From the NCBI GenBank assembly GCA_033064195.1, contig JARBJD010000018.1:372001-436000 (forward strand): DNA of 64,000 nt, given 5' to 3'. How positions within the stretch are numbered: position 1 is the first letter of the stretch; each line of letters starts with the position of its first letter. The position numbers and the translations under genes are program-made. The stretch is from Blattamonas nauphoetae. Its lineage: Eukaryota; Preaxostyla; Oxymonadida. Under the pieces are notes generated by a model. It did no database searches and had not been told where the DNA came from. It was given only the letters and a program-made list of their open reading frames with translations. Positions 12,140 through 23,252 of this stretch are shown piece after piece.

Positions 12140-13383
12140 TTGTCCCAATAATTTTGAAAGAATCCATCCGTTTCACTGGTCTTTCTATCAAATTCTGTCT
12201 ATCCTTGTTCCAGGAACAGATTAAAGTCCTCAATCTCCACGGATATCTTCTCTCAAAACTTCGTTTCTACACATCCTCTTTTCAAGCACTGACTCTCCAA
12301 CCTTCATTGTGACCTCACTGCTCCACCTTTGATAAACTGCGTTCCACTCAGATCGATGTACATCAAGTCACATGTGTGAAGATCGGGTGTGCTCTTTTCA
12401 CTTTCTTTGAAACTCGTAGCACCTGAAAGCGGATTCTCTTTTTCCATGACGGTTACTCTTGGAGATTAAGATAATGATGTCCCAATGTCTCTTCACCAGT
12501 GTCAAACAGACATATAAAACCTGTTTGTTCTCAATTATCTCTCATAATTTCAGATAGACAAAGGAAAGGAGTGTTCAGGACACGATCGATGATGATCTTG
12601 CCAGATGGGTGCAAACATGTGTCCAATTCAAGAAAAAATACTTGTACTCCTGGGTTCATGCAGAAATCTAATTTCAACTGATAATTCAAGTGCAATAGAG
12701 CATTTTCGAGACAATTGAGTATTTTGCCTCTATTTCTTCACAATACATCTTATCCGTACTCTCCATTGTAGAACCTTCTTTTTTCACATTGTCTCACCTC
12801 ATGATCTTCTCTCATCTGTTTTTGAAACAATAAATGTGTTCAATTGGCGTTTCAAAAAAGTGTCGTTTCTCGTCACGATCGAAGCTCAATTTCGAAACAA
12901 ACCCCTTTTCCATCATATTTGAGTGATTTTAAGAATTTGGAGAAAAATAAAAAAAGTGAAACTGTCACTCCGACTTCCGGTTCTTAAGTCTTGCAACAAG
13001 GAATAAAGGGTGCGATCAGACAACACATTTATTCAACTCCATTTCAGTTTTTCACTATTCAATAAAACTGCAGTTCTAAACTTCTCTAGTTGAATCAATG
13101 ATTTGGTGATCGTTGTTCAGCTATCGTTGGTGAGAACAGCTCCTAGCGAACCCATAATTCACTCCGATCATCACAACATTCAGACCTCACAACAGCTTTC
13201 ACTTCAAATAATGTCCCTTGTTTCTCCTATCTCATTTTTGTAACTTGTTTTCCTTCAACATTAATTTCAATTCGCAAAACACCGACGATCTAACCTTACA
13301 TCAATTTGGCAAGACCCAAGAACCGGAAGCAGGAGTGACAGAACCATCCATAGTGTTTTGGCTCTTTTCAAAATTATTGGGAC
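12140..13383. mobile_element. Non-autonomous DNA element, 1244 bp, 18-bp TIR, 4-bp ATTT duplication
   Basis: Ends are perfect inverted repeats GTCCCAATAATTTTGAAA (12140-12157 and 13366-13383). ATTT flanks it on both sides (12136-12139, 13384-13387). Comparison with the uninterrupted family copy near 48040 (gtgatttgggacggatcatc) shows that removing the insert and one ATTT restores the expected sequence. No frame longer than about 110 codons lies inside, so it carries no transposase. The superfamily is uncertain; a 4-bp non-TTAA, non-TA duplication argues against piggyBac and Tc1/mariner. Confidence 0.75.
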
Positions 13384-13694
13384 ATTTGGAATGGATCATC
13401 TTTCGCGAGTTGGACGTATTTTGGGAGGTGTGAAGGATCGGTTGGGAGATTAGTTTGGAATTCGGAGAAAACGATTCGGAGTTTCTTTGTCAGAGCAGCC
13501 AGGAATGAGAGACCACAAACCCGTCAAAAATATACAAACCCGTTTTTATTTGCCAAAACCCAAAATTCGAACTATAGTTTTGAAATTTTTGCATACTGAC
13601 TCTGATAAACTGATTATAAACAGAATTGAGAGAGAAAAGTTCTTAAACAAATGATCTGACATGAGATTGATTCAAAAGGAGGGGGATATGGAAT

Positions 13695-16150
13695 TTAGAA
13701 TTGCTCAGCTGGCTCTAGGATGTTCGACCCAGCTAAGCTGATGCACAGCGTGCGTCGAGTGTTGGTGAGGACGACGACAGAGTCTTCGGGGATGGGCAGC
13801 CCCAGCTCGGCCGAACGCTCCTTCATCAGAAGGTTGTATCGGATGAACGCGTCTTCTTCGATCCACCTGGCCCTTTCCATCCGATCACTCTTCTCCTTCT
13901 GCTTCAGCTGGGACCACTCTTACGTGGCGTCGTTCATCGCCTTGTCGTCGGACGCGTTTTTCTTCGACTTGTGCTTGTAGATGTAGCTGAAGTCGTGGTC
14001 GTTCTCTTCGAACACCACATCCACGGCGTTCTCCCAGACGAAGTTCTGAGGGAGCTAGGTCAGCTGTTGGAAGGCCGACCGTGCGAAGCTTTCGGAGATG
14101 GACGTGCTCACCTTTAGGTACGTCGAGACGAGGAGCGACGAGCGCCACGAGTGCATGCACAGCAGCGTCAGTAGGTTCATCGACTTGATGGCCTTCTCGA
14201 TCGCCGACTTCATCGAAATCTCGCGCTCGTTGGATCCACCGGTCGTGCTGCGCTTGAGGGTGTTCTGCCCCTTCAGGTTGTGCTGGTTGTTGACCTCTTC
14301 GAGTAGGGTCTCCTCCTCAGCCGGGGTGAGCTTGGGGAACTTGATCATCTCGGCACTCTCCTCGTCCTCGTTGGCGAAGTACAGCTCCTTCAGATGGGCG
14401 GCGTTGAGGACGTCGTTAGGTTTGGGGATGCAGAGGCGAGAGGAGAGCTGGACGAGGAGCTTGTTGATCTTCTCGACAATGATGAACAGCAGCTGGGGCG
14501 ATGCGTTGTCGAAGATGGTTGTGTCCCAGTGCGACGTGGCACCGAGGATGGACACGTCGAAGAGATGGATGACAGCGAAGGCGAGCACCTCCGAGTTGAC
14601 ACACGTCGCCACGCACGATTCGAGGATGTTGGCCTGCGGGGTGTTCTTGAGGCGGCTGTAGGCGGAGTGGATGTTGTACACAATCACGTTGCGGCGGGTG
14701 GAGAACTCCTCCTTCCGCTTGATGATCATCTTCTCAATCGACTCGACCAGCGCGCAGAAGCAGTCTCTGCTGTCGAGATCGAGGCGGAAGACAGACGGAT
14801 GGAAGTTGCACTCCTCCACAACCACCTGCACGATCTTCGGCACCTTCACAATCATCGAGAACGTCCGCATCGCAATCTTCTGCTGCGAGTCGGGGAGCCT
14901 GCCGTGTTCCAGCAGGACACACAGCTCTTTCGCGATGGTGGGGGCTCCTTCGATGTACGCCATCTGCTGAGGCAGCTTCTTCTGAAGCAGAGTGGCGGTG
15001 TCGGTCACGTCTTTGATGCGTGCAGTGAGCAGCTGCAGAATCTGAGTGAGCTGGAACTTCTGCTTCTGGAATGCTCGCGACACCTTCTTCGTTTTATCGT
15101 CGCTGTCCCCACCAGAGGGGACAGAAATGGTGAGGTTCGGCTTCTTCGGACCAGTGCTGCCTTGTTCCGCGCCGGAGATGCTGTTGAACTCTTTGGGGAA
15201 CACAACCTCGTCGAACTCGTCCGGGACGATGACCTTGATTGTCCAGAGCGACTGGGCAATCTCATCCAGGCCGTCGTTCTTGTCGATGGCGTCGCGGACA
15301 GTCTTCGGATGGTTGGAGGTCTTGACGTCCAGCGAGACGCCCAAATCAGAGAGGGGCGAGGCAGAGCAGACGAAGATGGAGTCGAGCTCGAAGCCGGTCT
15401 GGCCTTTCCTGAACTCGCGTCGCTGCTCCTCCATTTGAGTGGTACGGTGTTGAGTCTGTGAAGCGGAGTTGCGGACAAGGATGATCGACCCAATCCGCAT
15501 TTCGTGTTCGAGGTCGCGCTGCACGCGATGGGTGAAGATCTCGTCGTCGACGTTGAGTTCGGAGGCGTCGGAGAAGGGCGTGATGGACGGAGAGGGAGGG
15601 CCTGCTGTGAAGTCTTTCGAAGACTGACTTTCAGGGAGGGCGAGCGAGGGAGCAACGGCGTCTGTGTGGGGAGGGACGGCTGTGCTTGCGGGAGGAGCAC
15701 CTGCTGCGGGGAATGTGTGGCGCGGGAAGGCCAGGGCGGACGGGCTGGTGGGTGTGAGCGGGAGGGGACTGTGGATTGCGGGCGATTGGAGCATCGGAAG
15801 TTTGATGAACGTGGCTGTGCCTGGGGAAGAGGGCCTCCCGTTGTTCGTCGGAGAGTCTGGGAAGGCCACGCTGCCCCCTGACCGAGCCTGGGTGAGCGAG
15901 TGGGAGAGGGGATGGGCGGGGAGTGAGGTGGGAGGAGAAAAGTCGAGGCAGTGGATTGGCTGAGAGCGGGACGGAGGAATGTTCCTTGGCGTCGGATCAT
16001 CATCCGCTTCAGCTGTGCCTGGGGAGGAGGAAGAGCACCCTGCTGTTCTTCTTCGGCGGACGGAGACATTGGAACGTCGGCGGGAGCTGGCGGCAGGCCT
16101 TGTTGGGAGAGGGCGGGACGGAAGAACGTGCCCTGGCGTTTGATCATCAT
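13695..16150 (-). CDS. Unidentified multi-exon protein with N-terminal RQGTF repeats, GC-rich
   Basis: Minus-strand gene, GC-richer than its surroundings. Exon 1 (16150-15883) holds two copies of a motif of type MMIRRQGTFLRPALSQ separated by Pro/Gln/Ala-rich linkers. A 62-nt intron (15882-15821, GTCAGG to CCCCAG) explains the apparent frame change and joins in phase to the long exon 15820-14112. A 57-nt intron (14111-14055, GTGAGC to CTAG) removes an in-frame TAG and continues as LPQNFVWENAVDVVFEEN. A TAA at 13922-13920 lies in GTAAGAG; a second 57-nt intron to 13867 would remove it, but its acceptor lacks a pyrimidine tract. The frame then runs to 13695. The full model gives about 759 residues: Pro/Ser-rich N-half, then a helical domain (about residues 340-700). 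I recognise no domain. If the TAA is not spliced out, the protein ends there. Confidence 0.6.
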
Positions 16151-16740
16151 CCGTTTGGGCTGTGGTTGTGGGGGAGGAAGAGTACCCTGTTGATCATCTT
16201 TGGCGGACGGAGATGTTGCGGATCGTTAAGGATGGAATGAGTGGGAGGTTTAGCGAGTGTTTGGAACGTCTGTTGAGGGATATTGAGTCGTAGGAAAGTT
16301 CTTGGTCGTTTGAGCATCGTGAAGTGATGATCCATCGTGTCTGACTGCTCTGGTAATATCGTCGAGCTATTTCTTGATGGCTGTGGAGAGCTGTCCAATA
16401 AAAGGGGATTCATTGACTCTGATATATCTCTTAGATCATCGAAAATGATATTCAATACGATTTGAATGGTGAGGAACGATGAAAAGAACCCGAAGTGAGA
16501 GGTTCATGTATCGTGTTGTTTTGACAGTAGTCGGGAAAATTATCAAGGAATGGAGGATTTTGAGTAGTTTGGCGATGTTAGTTCAATAATTTTCTCTAAA
16601 AGATCTCTAGAGAACAAGGTGATCACGGTTTCTTGAAAGGCGTTGACGAGCTTGTTTGCGGAAGAGGTAATAAATTTACCAATTTGTGGTTGGGATGGAG
16701 AAGTGGTGTTATATGGCAAATCAGGCATCAGTGATTGATA
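16151..16740. other. Upstream region with a degenerate extra repeat unit
   Basis: A minus-strand frame at 16455-16147 encodes KRPRTFLRLNIPQQ, a diverged relative of the RQGTF motif in the downstream gene, but in another frame. It may be a further upstream exon or a decayed repeat; I could not find a splice pair that joins it. Beyond about 16460 I see nothing interpretable. Confidence 0.35.
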
Positions 16741-16782
16741 ATTTGGGGTGCATTTTTCGAGACTCAACACCCCTTTTTTATT
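16741..16782 (+). repeat. Left member of a 40-bp inverted pair (partner at 21340-21382)
   Basis: Core TTTTTCGAGACTCAACACCC is repeated in inverse orientation at 21346-21366, with similar T-rich and G-rich flanks. The pair brackets the secreted-protein gene and the 17-bp minisatellite. No duplication of flanking bases could be seen, so I do not call a mobile element. Confidence 0.5.
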
Positions 16783-16899
16783 TGCTTAATCGACATAATA
16801 AATCTACTCATTACACCTCTGACTGGGAAAATCTCTGTAATTTCGTATCCACGTGCCTGGCTAGATCGAACCCACAATTTACTTTCAAACAGCTCAATC

Positions 16900-19886
16900 A
16901 TGACTAACACTCTCGTTTGTTTTCTCGCACTCTTTTTCATCATCACACATGTGTCTTGTTCTCTTCTAGGTATACAATATTAGATTTAATCCACTCACTC
17001 CATGATCAATCACATCTCTCCGTTGTGATCTCCCTGGAAGTGACAAATCTACAATAACCGCGCCATCACATCACACAGTCTTGAAAAGTGTGTATTTTCA
17101 TTCCTTTCGGCATTCCAACTTCTCTCTTCTCTTCATTCAGCATCCTGTTCGTCGTTGAAGATCCTCCACCAGACTTCGAAATACTCGAACCAAAACAACA
17201 GGCAGGCAATCATATCCATCAATACAATCTTCAATCTCAGAATTGCCACCACTTCAGCCACTTTCGAATCGTATTCTTCATGATTATTCCATCAAGCACA
17301 ATGACGTCTGTACTGTGACGTTATGTCAGTTTTAACCCCTCAGTCATCTGTCACTTGGATTCGAGTGTCTTTTCGTGTCAGTTTAAACCTGTATTCATGC
17401 TGACATTCAACAGAAACATGCTCTTCCAATGATTGTCATCCGAATCATCGTGAACCCGATAAGATTGTCCTTGTCATCTCAAAGGATGGGCAGAAGCATT
17501 TATTACCAGATCCGATTGCTCCCTGAAAGTCGAATATGATGAACACCGTGTTGGATCAGGTCTGAGAACCGATCATCATTGTTTTCGTTCTTTCATTGAC
17601 TGTGTCATTCTTTCCATCCAAATATCGTACAAAAATCATCTATTATTTTGGTTTCATTGTTCATCTACTCAACAGCGTCGATTCTTTCTCATTTAAGTCT
17701 TTCGCAACCATTCAAAACTCTGATCGTCCTCTATTTCCTCACATGGGTCATACAAAAGATAAAACTAATGGTCACCAGTCATTTCTGCTCCTTCATTCCA
17801 CTTTCGATGGCGATAAACAAATCTGCTTCACGCAACCACTTGAAATCTTAGCAATCAAAAGGGGATTGCCATTCGAGAAGAAAACGTCCCTTTCCTGCCA
17901 AACGTGACGGTATTTGAAAAGGATGTTCGTTTGTGACTGAGTAGATGAACATTATTGAACATATTTGCCATGGGAAGGCTGGAATCATGATCTGAATGTG
18001 TTGTTCATCTCTGCCGCTGTCCAGAACGCAACAAACGCAACGAGAAAGAACAACACAACATCAAACACGACACACTCATCCCCAATTGATGCTCACTTTG
18101 TAAATATGGTGCGAGAAACGGAAGCGTCGCTGAAAACGTGCCTCGGAACGTGCAACAACACGTTCATGACGTATCAGGTGTCACTGGACTCTTTCTGCAC
18201 TCGAAAGTGTGGCGATGTGAAAGAAAAATCCCAAAAGCGTCCCAAAATCCAATCCGTTCCAGTCAATCACCCTCTTCACTCTCGCTAGGGGAATGACGAG
18301 GATCCTCAGACTGAAGACGAAGAAATGTCCGAAAACGAGCCTGACGACTCAAACTGCATGTCCAAATGCCGTCTGTACAATATGCCGATCTGCATTACCG
18401 AAGCAAAAGCCAAAGAACTCAAACAGAAAGCAAGGGATGACAAGAAACGAATGAAGGCTCGCTTCAACAATTTGAGGAAGGAGGAAGAGTCTATTCTGTC
18501 TGCAGTGAAAGACGAGCTATCTGCTCTCGAAAAGGAGGAGAAATAAACACTCAAACGAAAGGGAACACCAAATTCTGCCTCAGCCACCCGTGTTCCGACA
18601 AAGAACTCTTGAAACACACCGATTCAACCAACCAATCCCAACCAGCCGTCTCCAGCCAAGCTTTATCTTTCCGTCCTCATCACACTCTCCGAAATCAGTC
18701 TCGTCTTCTCCTCCAGATTACAAGACGCCACATTGTATCCTCTCTCCTTCCCAACCAATCTCCGTTCACACACCGAACAAGACGAAGAGTCTCTGAGGCA
18801 GTGCGAGGACGAAGTATTGGACAGCATTCTCGATTGCGGCTCACACGGTGCGTCGTCAGCCAGCATCGAAGATTTCACCACAGGCAAGCGATTGAGAATG
18901 AGGATGTGCGCTGCCCAGCTTGCTCGCTCACCGAAACTAGAACGTCGAGACTGCGTCCAAATCTGCGAAACAACTCGTCAGCAATGCTTCTCGACGTGCA
19001 CTGACAAGCAAAAGCAGGTTCAGGGAGGATTTGGGTTTGGTGTGGACGAGGACGAGATTGGTACCGACTTCGAGCTGTTGAACATCATTGTCGCCCACTC
19101 CGAGTCGCAGATAACACAAATCAAGACCCAAAATCCATTCGACGACTTGTTCACAGAGGATCAGTCGAACCACCCAGTGACGAAGGTACATCGTGAGGGG
19201 AGATGAGGGTGTCGCGAAGGGGTCGTCGAGAATGGATAACCTCGAGGATTGTGAGAGAGCTGCTGCGAACGATTTTTGGAAAGATGCGAAGCGAGAAAAG
19301 TGAACGGAGGGAATAGGAAGCGGATGCGATCAGCAGATGGAACAGTACAAGAAGAACAGAGATCACCCCTCAACAATGGGACAGCCTGAAGACCCCAAAT
19401 CGACACAACATGCCACGCATGGATCGGATGATCAGGAAAAGTTGAAGGAAAAACCGGATATGTTCAAGGAGAAGAAAGAGAAGGAAGGGAAGAAGGAAGA
19501 GGAGGAGAGATCGGAGAGAAGGAAGGGATTTGAACCAAACAAGAACGATCCACCAACACCAACGAATGAAAAGAAAGAGAAAGACACGGAAAGATATGAA
19601 GCAGTGAAGAAAGAGAAAAGGGAGGAGAAAAAGGAAGAAGTCACACCTGACGTGAAGCAGAAGAAAGCTGAGGAGGAGAGCCTGAAGCAACAAGAATAGT
19701 GGAAACGAGATGCTGACATGGAAGCTGCTCCGCGAGCCAAACAAAACGAACAGAAAGAAGCCGAACAGAAAAAGCGGGAAGCAGAATCAGAAATGAGAGC
19801 GGAAGCAGAAAAGAAGAAACAAGAAGCAGAATCGAAGAAACATGAAGAAGAAGCGAAGAAAACTGAAGAGGAATGGATGTGTAGCT
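16900..19886 (+). CDS. Putative secreted protein with CX3C pairs and a charged coiled coil, multi-exon model incomplete
   Basis: Exon 1 (16900-16969) encodes a strong signal peptide (MTNTLVCFLALFFIITHVSC) and ends at a donor GTATAC. Downstream, forward frames carry pairs of CX3C motifs: CLGTC with CTRKC (18138-18212), CMSKC (18356-18370) and CVQIC with CFSTC (18955-19002), and an Asn/Thr-rich, glycosylation-like stretch at 18020-18090. A TAG at 18286-18288 sits at a pyrimidine-rich acceptor, and a donor GTACAT follows at 19188. From 19337 a Lys/Glu-rich coiled coil runs to 19886, interrupted by one TAG at 19697 that I cannot explain by splicing. Paired CX3C motifs suggest disulfide-linked helical hairpins. 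Exon joins between 16970 and 18020 are unresolved, and the locus could be a decaying gene. No family is recognised. Confidence 0.4.
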
Positions 19887-20209
19887 GACACGTCGTGTAT
19901 GATTCTGTTCTCGAAGGGCCAGGGGAGGATTGAATGGAAGCTTCTGCTCAACGGCGTACATCCTCTGCTCTGCTCTCTTTTTGGATTTCATTCGATCCAC
20001 AGTCTCTTGAACAACTTCGTTCGACAGATACTTAACTACTAGACTTAACACAAGATTATCAACTGAACCTCACACAAGCTGAACTTGCAGCTTGGAACAT
20101 CTCTCACTAAGCCACGGACTTCGCCAATTGGTGTCGTTTCGACGACAGATCTCTCACTGAACTAGAATATGCAACGAACAGCGAAGAGGAGGAAACCACA
20201 AAGATGCAA
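19887..20209. other. Short spacer before the minisatellite
   Basis: No supported gene. The charged coiled-coil frame ends at 19886 and the 17-bp array starts near 20210. Confidence 0.4.
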
Positions 20210-21015
20210 GAGGAACGAGGAAGAGCGAACGACGAGGATGAGCGAACGACGAGGCTGAGCGAACGACGAGGATGAGCGAACAACGAGGATGAGCGAACGA
20301 CGAGGCTGAGCGAACGACGAGGATGAGCGAACAACGAGGATGAGCGAACGACGAGGCTGAGCGAACGACGAGGATGAGCGAACAACGAGGATGAGCGAAC
20401 GACGAGGCTGAGCGAACGACGAGGAAGAGCGAACGACGAGGATGAGCGAACGACGAGGCTGAGCGAACGACGAGGATGAGCGAACAACGAGGATGAGCGA
20501 ACGACGAGGCTGAGCGAACGACGAGGCTGAGCGAACGACGAGGATGAGCGAACGACGAGGATGAGCGAACAACGAGGATGAGCGAACGACGAGGCTGAGC
20601 GAACAACGAGGATGAGCGAACGACGAGGCTGAGCGAACGACGAGGATGAGCGAACGACGAGGCTGAGCGAACGACGAGGATGAGCGAACGACGAGGCTGA
20701 GCGAACGACGAGGATGAGCGAACGACGAGGCTGAGCGAACGACGAGGCTGAGCGAACGACGAGGATGAGCGACCGACGAGGATATGCGAACGACGAGGCT
20801 GAGCGAACGACGAGGATGAGCGAACGACGAGGCTGAGCGAACGACGAGGATGAGCGAACGACGAGGCTGAGCGAACGACGAGGATGAGCGAACGACGAGG
20901 CTGAGCGAACGACGAGGCTGAGCGAACGACGAGGATGAGCGACCGACGAGGATATGCGAACGACGAGGCTGAGCGAACGACGAGGATGAGCGAACAACGA
21001 GGAGGAACCAGCAAC
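20210..21015. repeat. 17-bp minisatellite, about 46 units in two alternating variants
   Basis: Unit GAGCGAACGACGAGGAT or the variant ending in GCT, with occasional GAACAACG and GACCGACG. A 17-bp unit is not frame-neutral, yet all three minus-strand frames are open for hundreds of bases because no frame phase of the unit creates a stop; the predicted proteins (AHPRRSLSLVV-type) are therefore artefacts. The two variants alternate in long-period patterns, and a block of roughly 150 bp around 20700-20800 recurs around 20880-20980, pointing to amplification of multi-unit blocks. Confidence 0.9.
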
Positions 21016-21769
21016 AAGGAAGAGCGAACGATGAGGATGTGTGGATAACAAGAAGGAAGGTCGTTATCCGCTATTTCCCGAATTCAATATGTTCTTCTTG
21101 ACTTAACACTCGCCAACGGTGCCAAACTCACTCTTACTTAGATTCGTTAAACTTTTCATGTTTTTTTCGATTGTTTATGTCTGCATCGTTCTTATTATTT
21201 GTGATCAGTTCCTATTTTCGAAAAACATGTGATCCACCCTAAATATAAAACAACAGAAACTCACCAACATGAACCATTGAAAAACTAAACTTTTCCCGCC
21301 TCTCACTGTTTGATTAATGTGAAATAATCTGATTTGTGTTAAAAAAAGGGGGTGTTGAGTCTCGAAAAAAAACGCCCATTTGGAGATAGAAGATGAATGG
21401 AATTACAAGACCCATTCTTTCAAAAAATGTTCCGAACAGTTTAAATCACATGCAGATAACCTAAATATTGCACCTCGTTTCTAATACACCCCCCTTGACT
21501 CACTGTCGCTATCCTAGGACTGTCAAGTTTTTTCCGAATAAAAACGGGTTTATATTTAAAAACGGGTTTGTGGAGGGTCTATAAGGGTTCGAACGGGATA
21601 ATCAAACATGTTGACAATAATACTCTTACAACAAAGTTCATCAGAATGAAGAAAGAGTACCGACACATAAATCACTTTTATTCAAAAGAAAAATCTTCGT
21701 TTTCGGACGATAAATGATTCGAATTAATTGGATTACTCTGTTCAAGAGATCCAGCTCGAATTCACTGAA
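21016..21769. other. AT-rich spacer with two inverted-pair members
   Basis: Contains the partner of the 16741 repeat (21340-21382) and, at 21536-21573, an ACGGGTTT-rich stretch that is the inverse of 13514-13553. No gene is supported. Confidence 0.45.
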
Positions 21770-21976
21770 ATGGCCATACTCAAAGGATTGATCGTTACTA
21801 TCGGTTGCATGCTTCTGATGTCGGCCGTTCCTACCAGTCTTTCCCAACACTCTTCAGTGTTCGAAGACAGCTGCCGCATCTTCACACACAACAGCACCAA
21901 CTGCAGACATTCCATGTGGTCCAGATCTGCCGAGAACAGAGGAATGTCGGCACGGATCTTTAGGTATCAGATGTGA
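21770..21976 (+). CDS. Small secreted-protein exon (signal peptide plus Cys/Asn-rich stub)
   Basis: ATG at 21770 opens a textbook signal peptide (MAILKGLIVTIGCMLLMSAV) followed by about 40 residues with two cysteines and an NST glycosylation-like site. A possible donor (TTTAG|GTATCAG) lies at 21963, so this may be exon 1 of a gene whose remainder was lost, since the convergent minus-strand gene ends at 21967. A stand-alone 68-residue secreted peptide is the alternative. Confidence 0.35.
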   Translation: MAILKGLIVTIGCMLLMSAVPTSLSQHSSVFEDSCRIFTHNSTNCRHSMWSRSAENRGMSARIFRYQM

Positions 21977-23228
21977 ACAAGGATAGAAGCAGTGGCCACG
22001 CGATCGCTGAAAGATGGGATGTCAGATTTCATTGCATTGACGCTGTTCGTGAAGGACTCATGTGTGAGATTGGCGACGAGGGAGGGGATTCCAGAGTGTG
22101 AGGAGAGAGTTTGGAGGATGCCTCGCTGAGCACCAGCCAGAGAAGGAAGAATGGCGAAGAGGGCAGCTATTTCAGAATACACACTCCTTCCACGCTCCTC
22201 GTAGGCTATCAGTTGGTTGGTGATGACGAGGTCGGGAGTGATGGTCAGAAACAAAAACACTTCGCTCTTCGCCTGGATCCTGCAGTCGTCGAACACGTAC
22301 TCCACAGCGAGCGAGCCAGCAGCGGGAGTCCACTTGAACTCGTCGCTCCTGTCGAGTTTGAAGGGCGTGGAAGCGATGTCGTCGTCGGGTGTGAACAAGG
22401 CGAGCGTGAGGGTGTTGGTGGCGTCGTCGGGGAGAGTGGCGGGGAGGAGTTCGTGCAGCAGTGTCAGCACAACCACATCCTTCGCTCCGATCGGCCTCGT
22501 CTTGTGAGCTCTGTTGAGCTTCGTTGAACCAACCAGGCCGGACGTGTCGAAGGGCGTGAATCTGCTCGGATGGCAAGTGAATCCCGTGCACACGATGTCG
22601 AGCGGGACTCCTCTTCGGAACTTGCCTTTCGTGTGCTCACTCGACAGCTCGATGTCTGTGCTGAATGACGTGGAGCCAGATGCGATTGGGGCGGCGATCG
22701 TCGTTCGTGGACTTGCGAAGACGTCGGAGAACTCGACAGACAGGACAAGGTCGGTCTCTGTGGGAGTGGGCAGGCTGCAGGTGACAGTGTAGTGTGTCAT
22801 GCCGTGGAGGACGAAAGAGACGATGAGCTGTGGAGGAGAGTCGAGCTTGACAGACACACTTGTGGTCCTCCTTTCGACGGAGCAGCGTCGTTCCCATAAT
22901 CACTGAGGTCGAACAAAGTGTCCCACTGCAAGTCGCCTTCCTCACCGATGTTTGTGATGGAAATGTCGAGATGTGTCTGAGTCTCATCGTGAGTGTCAGG
23001 GACAGTGAATTTGATGACAATGGCATTGTTGGTGCATGCGGCAGGTGTGAAAATGAGTGTCAATGTGTTCCCTCTGAGAACATCTCCAGCGTAACCAAAC
23101 TCGAAAATGAGAGTGGCGGTTTTTGTGATGTCGTTAATGTCACCGATCACTCCATCTTGTGGCGGATGACCCGGATCGTTTGGAATGCGGAAGTTGGAAG
23201 CAGCAAGAAGAGCGAGGAGGAAGAGCAT
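21967..23228 (-). CDS. Secreted beta-sandwich-like protein, copy 1
   Basis: Start taken at 23228 because it gives a signal peptide (MLFLLALLAASNF); the frame is open a little further upstream only through a non-ATG codon. The N-terminal part (to about 22862) and the C-terminal part (from about 22857 to 21967, roughly 290 residues) lie in different frames. A 56-nt intron with donor GTTCGA in the WDTLFD region and acceptor CACAAG would join them in phase, but its acceptor is weak. The composition (alternating hydrophobic and Thr/Asp-rich strands such as HYTVTCSLPTPTETDLVLSV) suggests tandem beta-sandwich domains of an adhesin type. No family was recognised. It converges on the small secreted gene at 21770. 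A paralogue lies at 26801-27801. Confidence 0.55.
22170..22937. repeat. Near-identical duplicated tract (partner 26838-27606)
   Basis: By eye only about three differences occur in roughly 770 aligned bases between this tract and 26838-27606, whereas the sequence just beyond 22937 differs markedly and copy 2 lacks a stretch of roughly 120 bases. Identity that collapses at sharp edges inside paralogous genes looks like recent gene conversion rather than a single recent duplication. Confidence 0.8.
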
Positions 23229-23252
23229 TTCAAATGAGATTTGGGGACCCAA

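Larger units (their letters stand above)
6437..13514 (-). pseudogene. ARM-like repeat family gene split by two insertions
   Basis: Three blocks read on the minus strand in the order of the complete copy at 53549-55781: 13514-13384 (block with KKLRIVFSEF), 12139-11831 (block LPSDSSPTTPLVSG up to SLKHLQSECG) and 7267-6437 (FVSDGWNFYVTL to the C-terminal EEGWDDAFELRVVGMEVDTN). Removing the insert 12140-13383 plus one ATTT, and the insert 7268-11830 plus one TCC, restores continuity: the second junction reads Cys-Gly-Lys-Phe-Val-Ser, against Cys-Glu-Gly-Phe-Val-Ser in the copy at 61405-62463. The 5' part is lost: at 13514 the family sequence stops abruptly beside ACAAACCCG-rich DNA. The C-terminal 273 codons are still open, so loss of function is probably due to insertion rather than long decay. 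Confidence 0.8.

Noticed and set aside
13920-19700. TAG and TAA codons interrupting otherwise good frames (14055, 13922, 18286, 19697) as evidence of a TAR=Gln code, as in some oxymonads
   Set aside because: At 14055 and 18286 the TAG coincides with a plausible intron acceptor, at 39983 a similar case removes a TAA and a TAG, and other genes here end normally at TAA or TAG. Hundreds of Gln codons in the same frames are CAA or CAG.
20107-21051. Open frames of 314, 287 and 136 residues across the 17-bp array
   Set aside because: The repeat has no stop in these phases, so the frames are a property of the array. They have no non-repeat domain or credible start.
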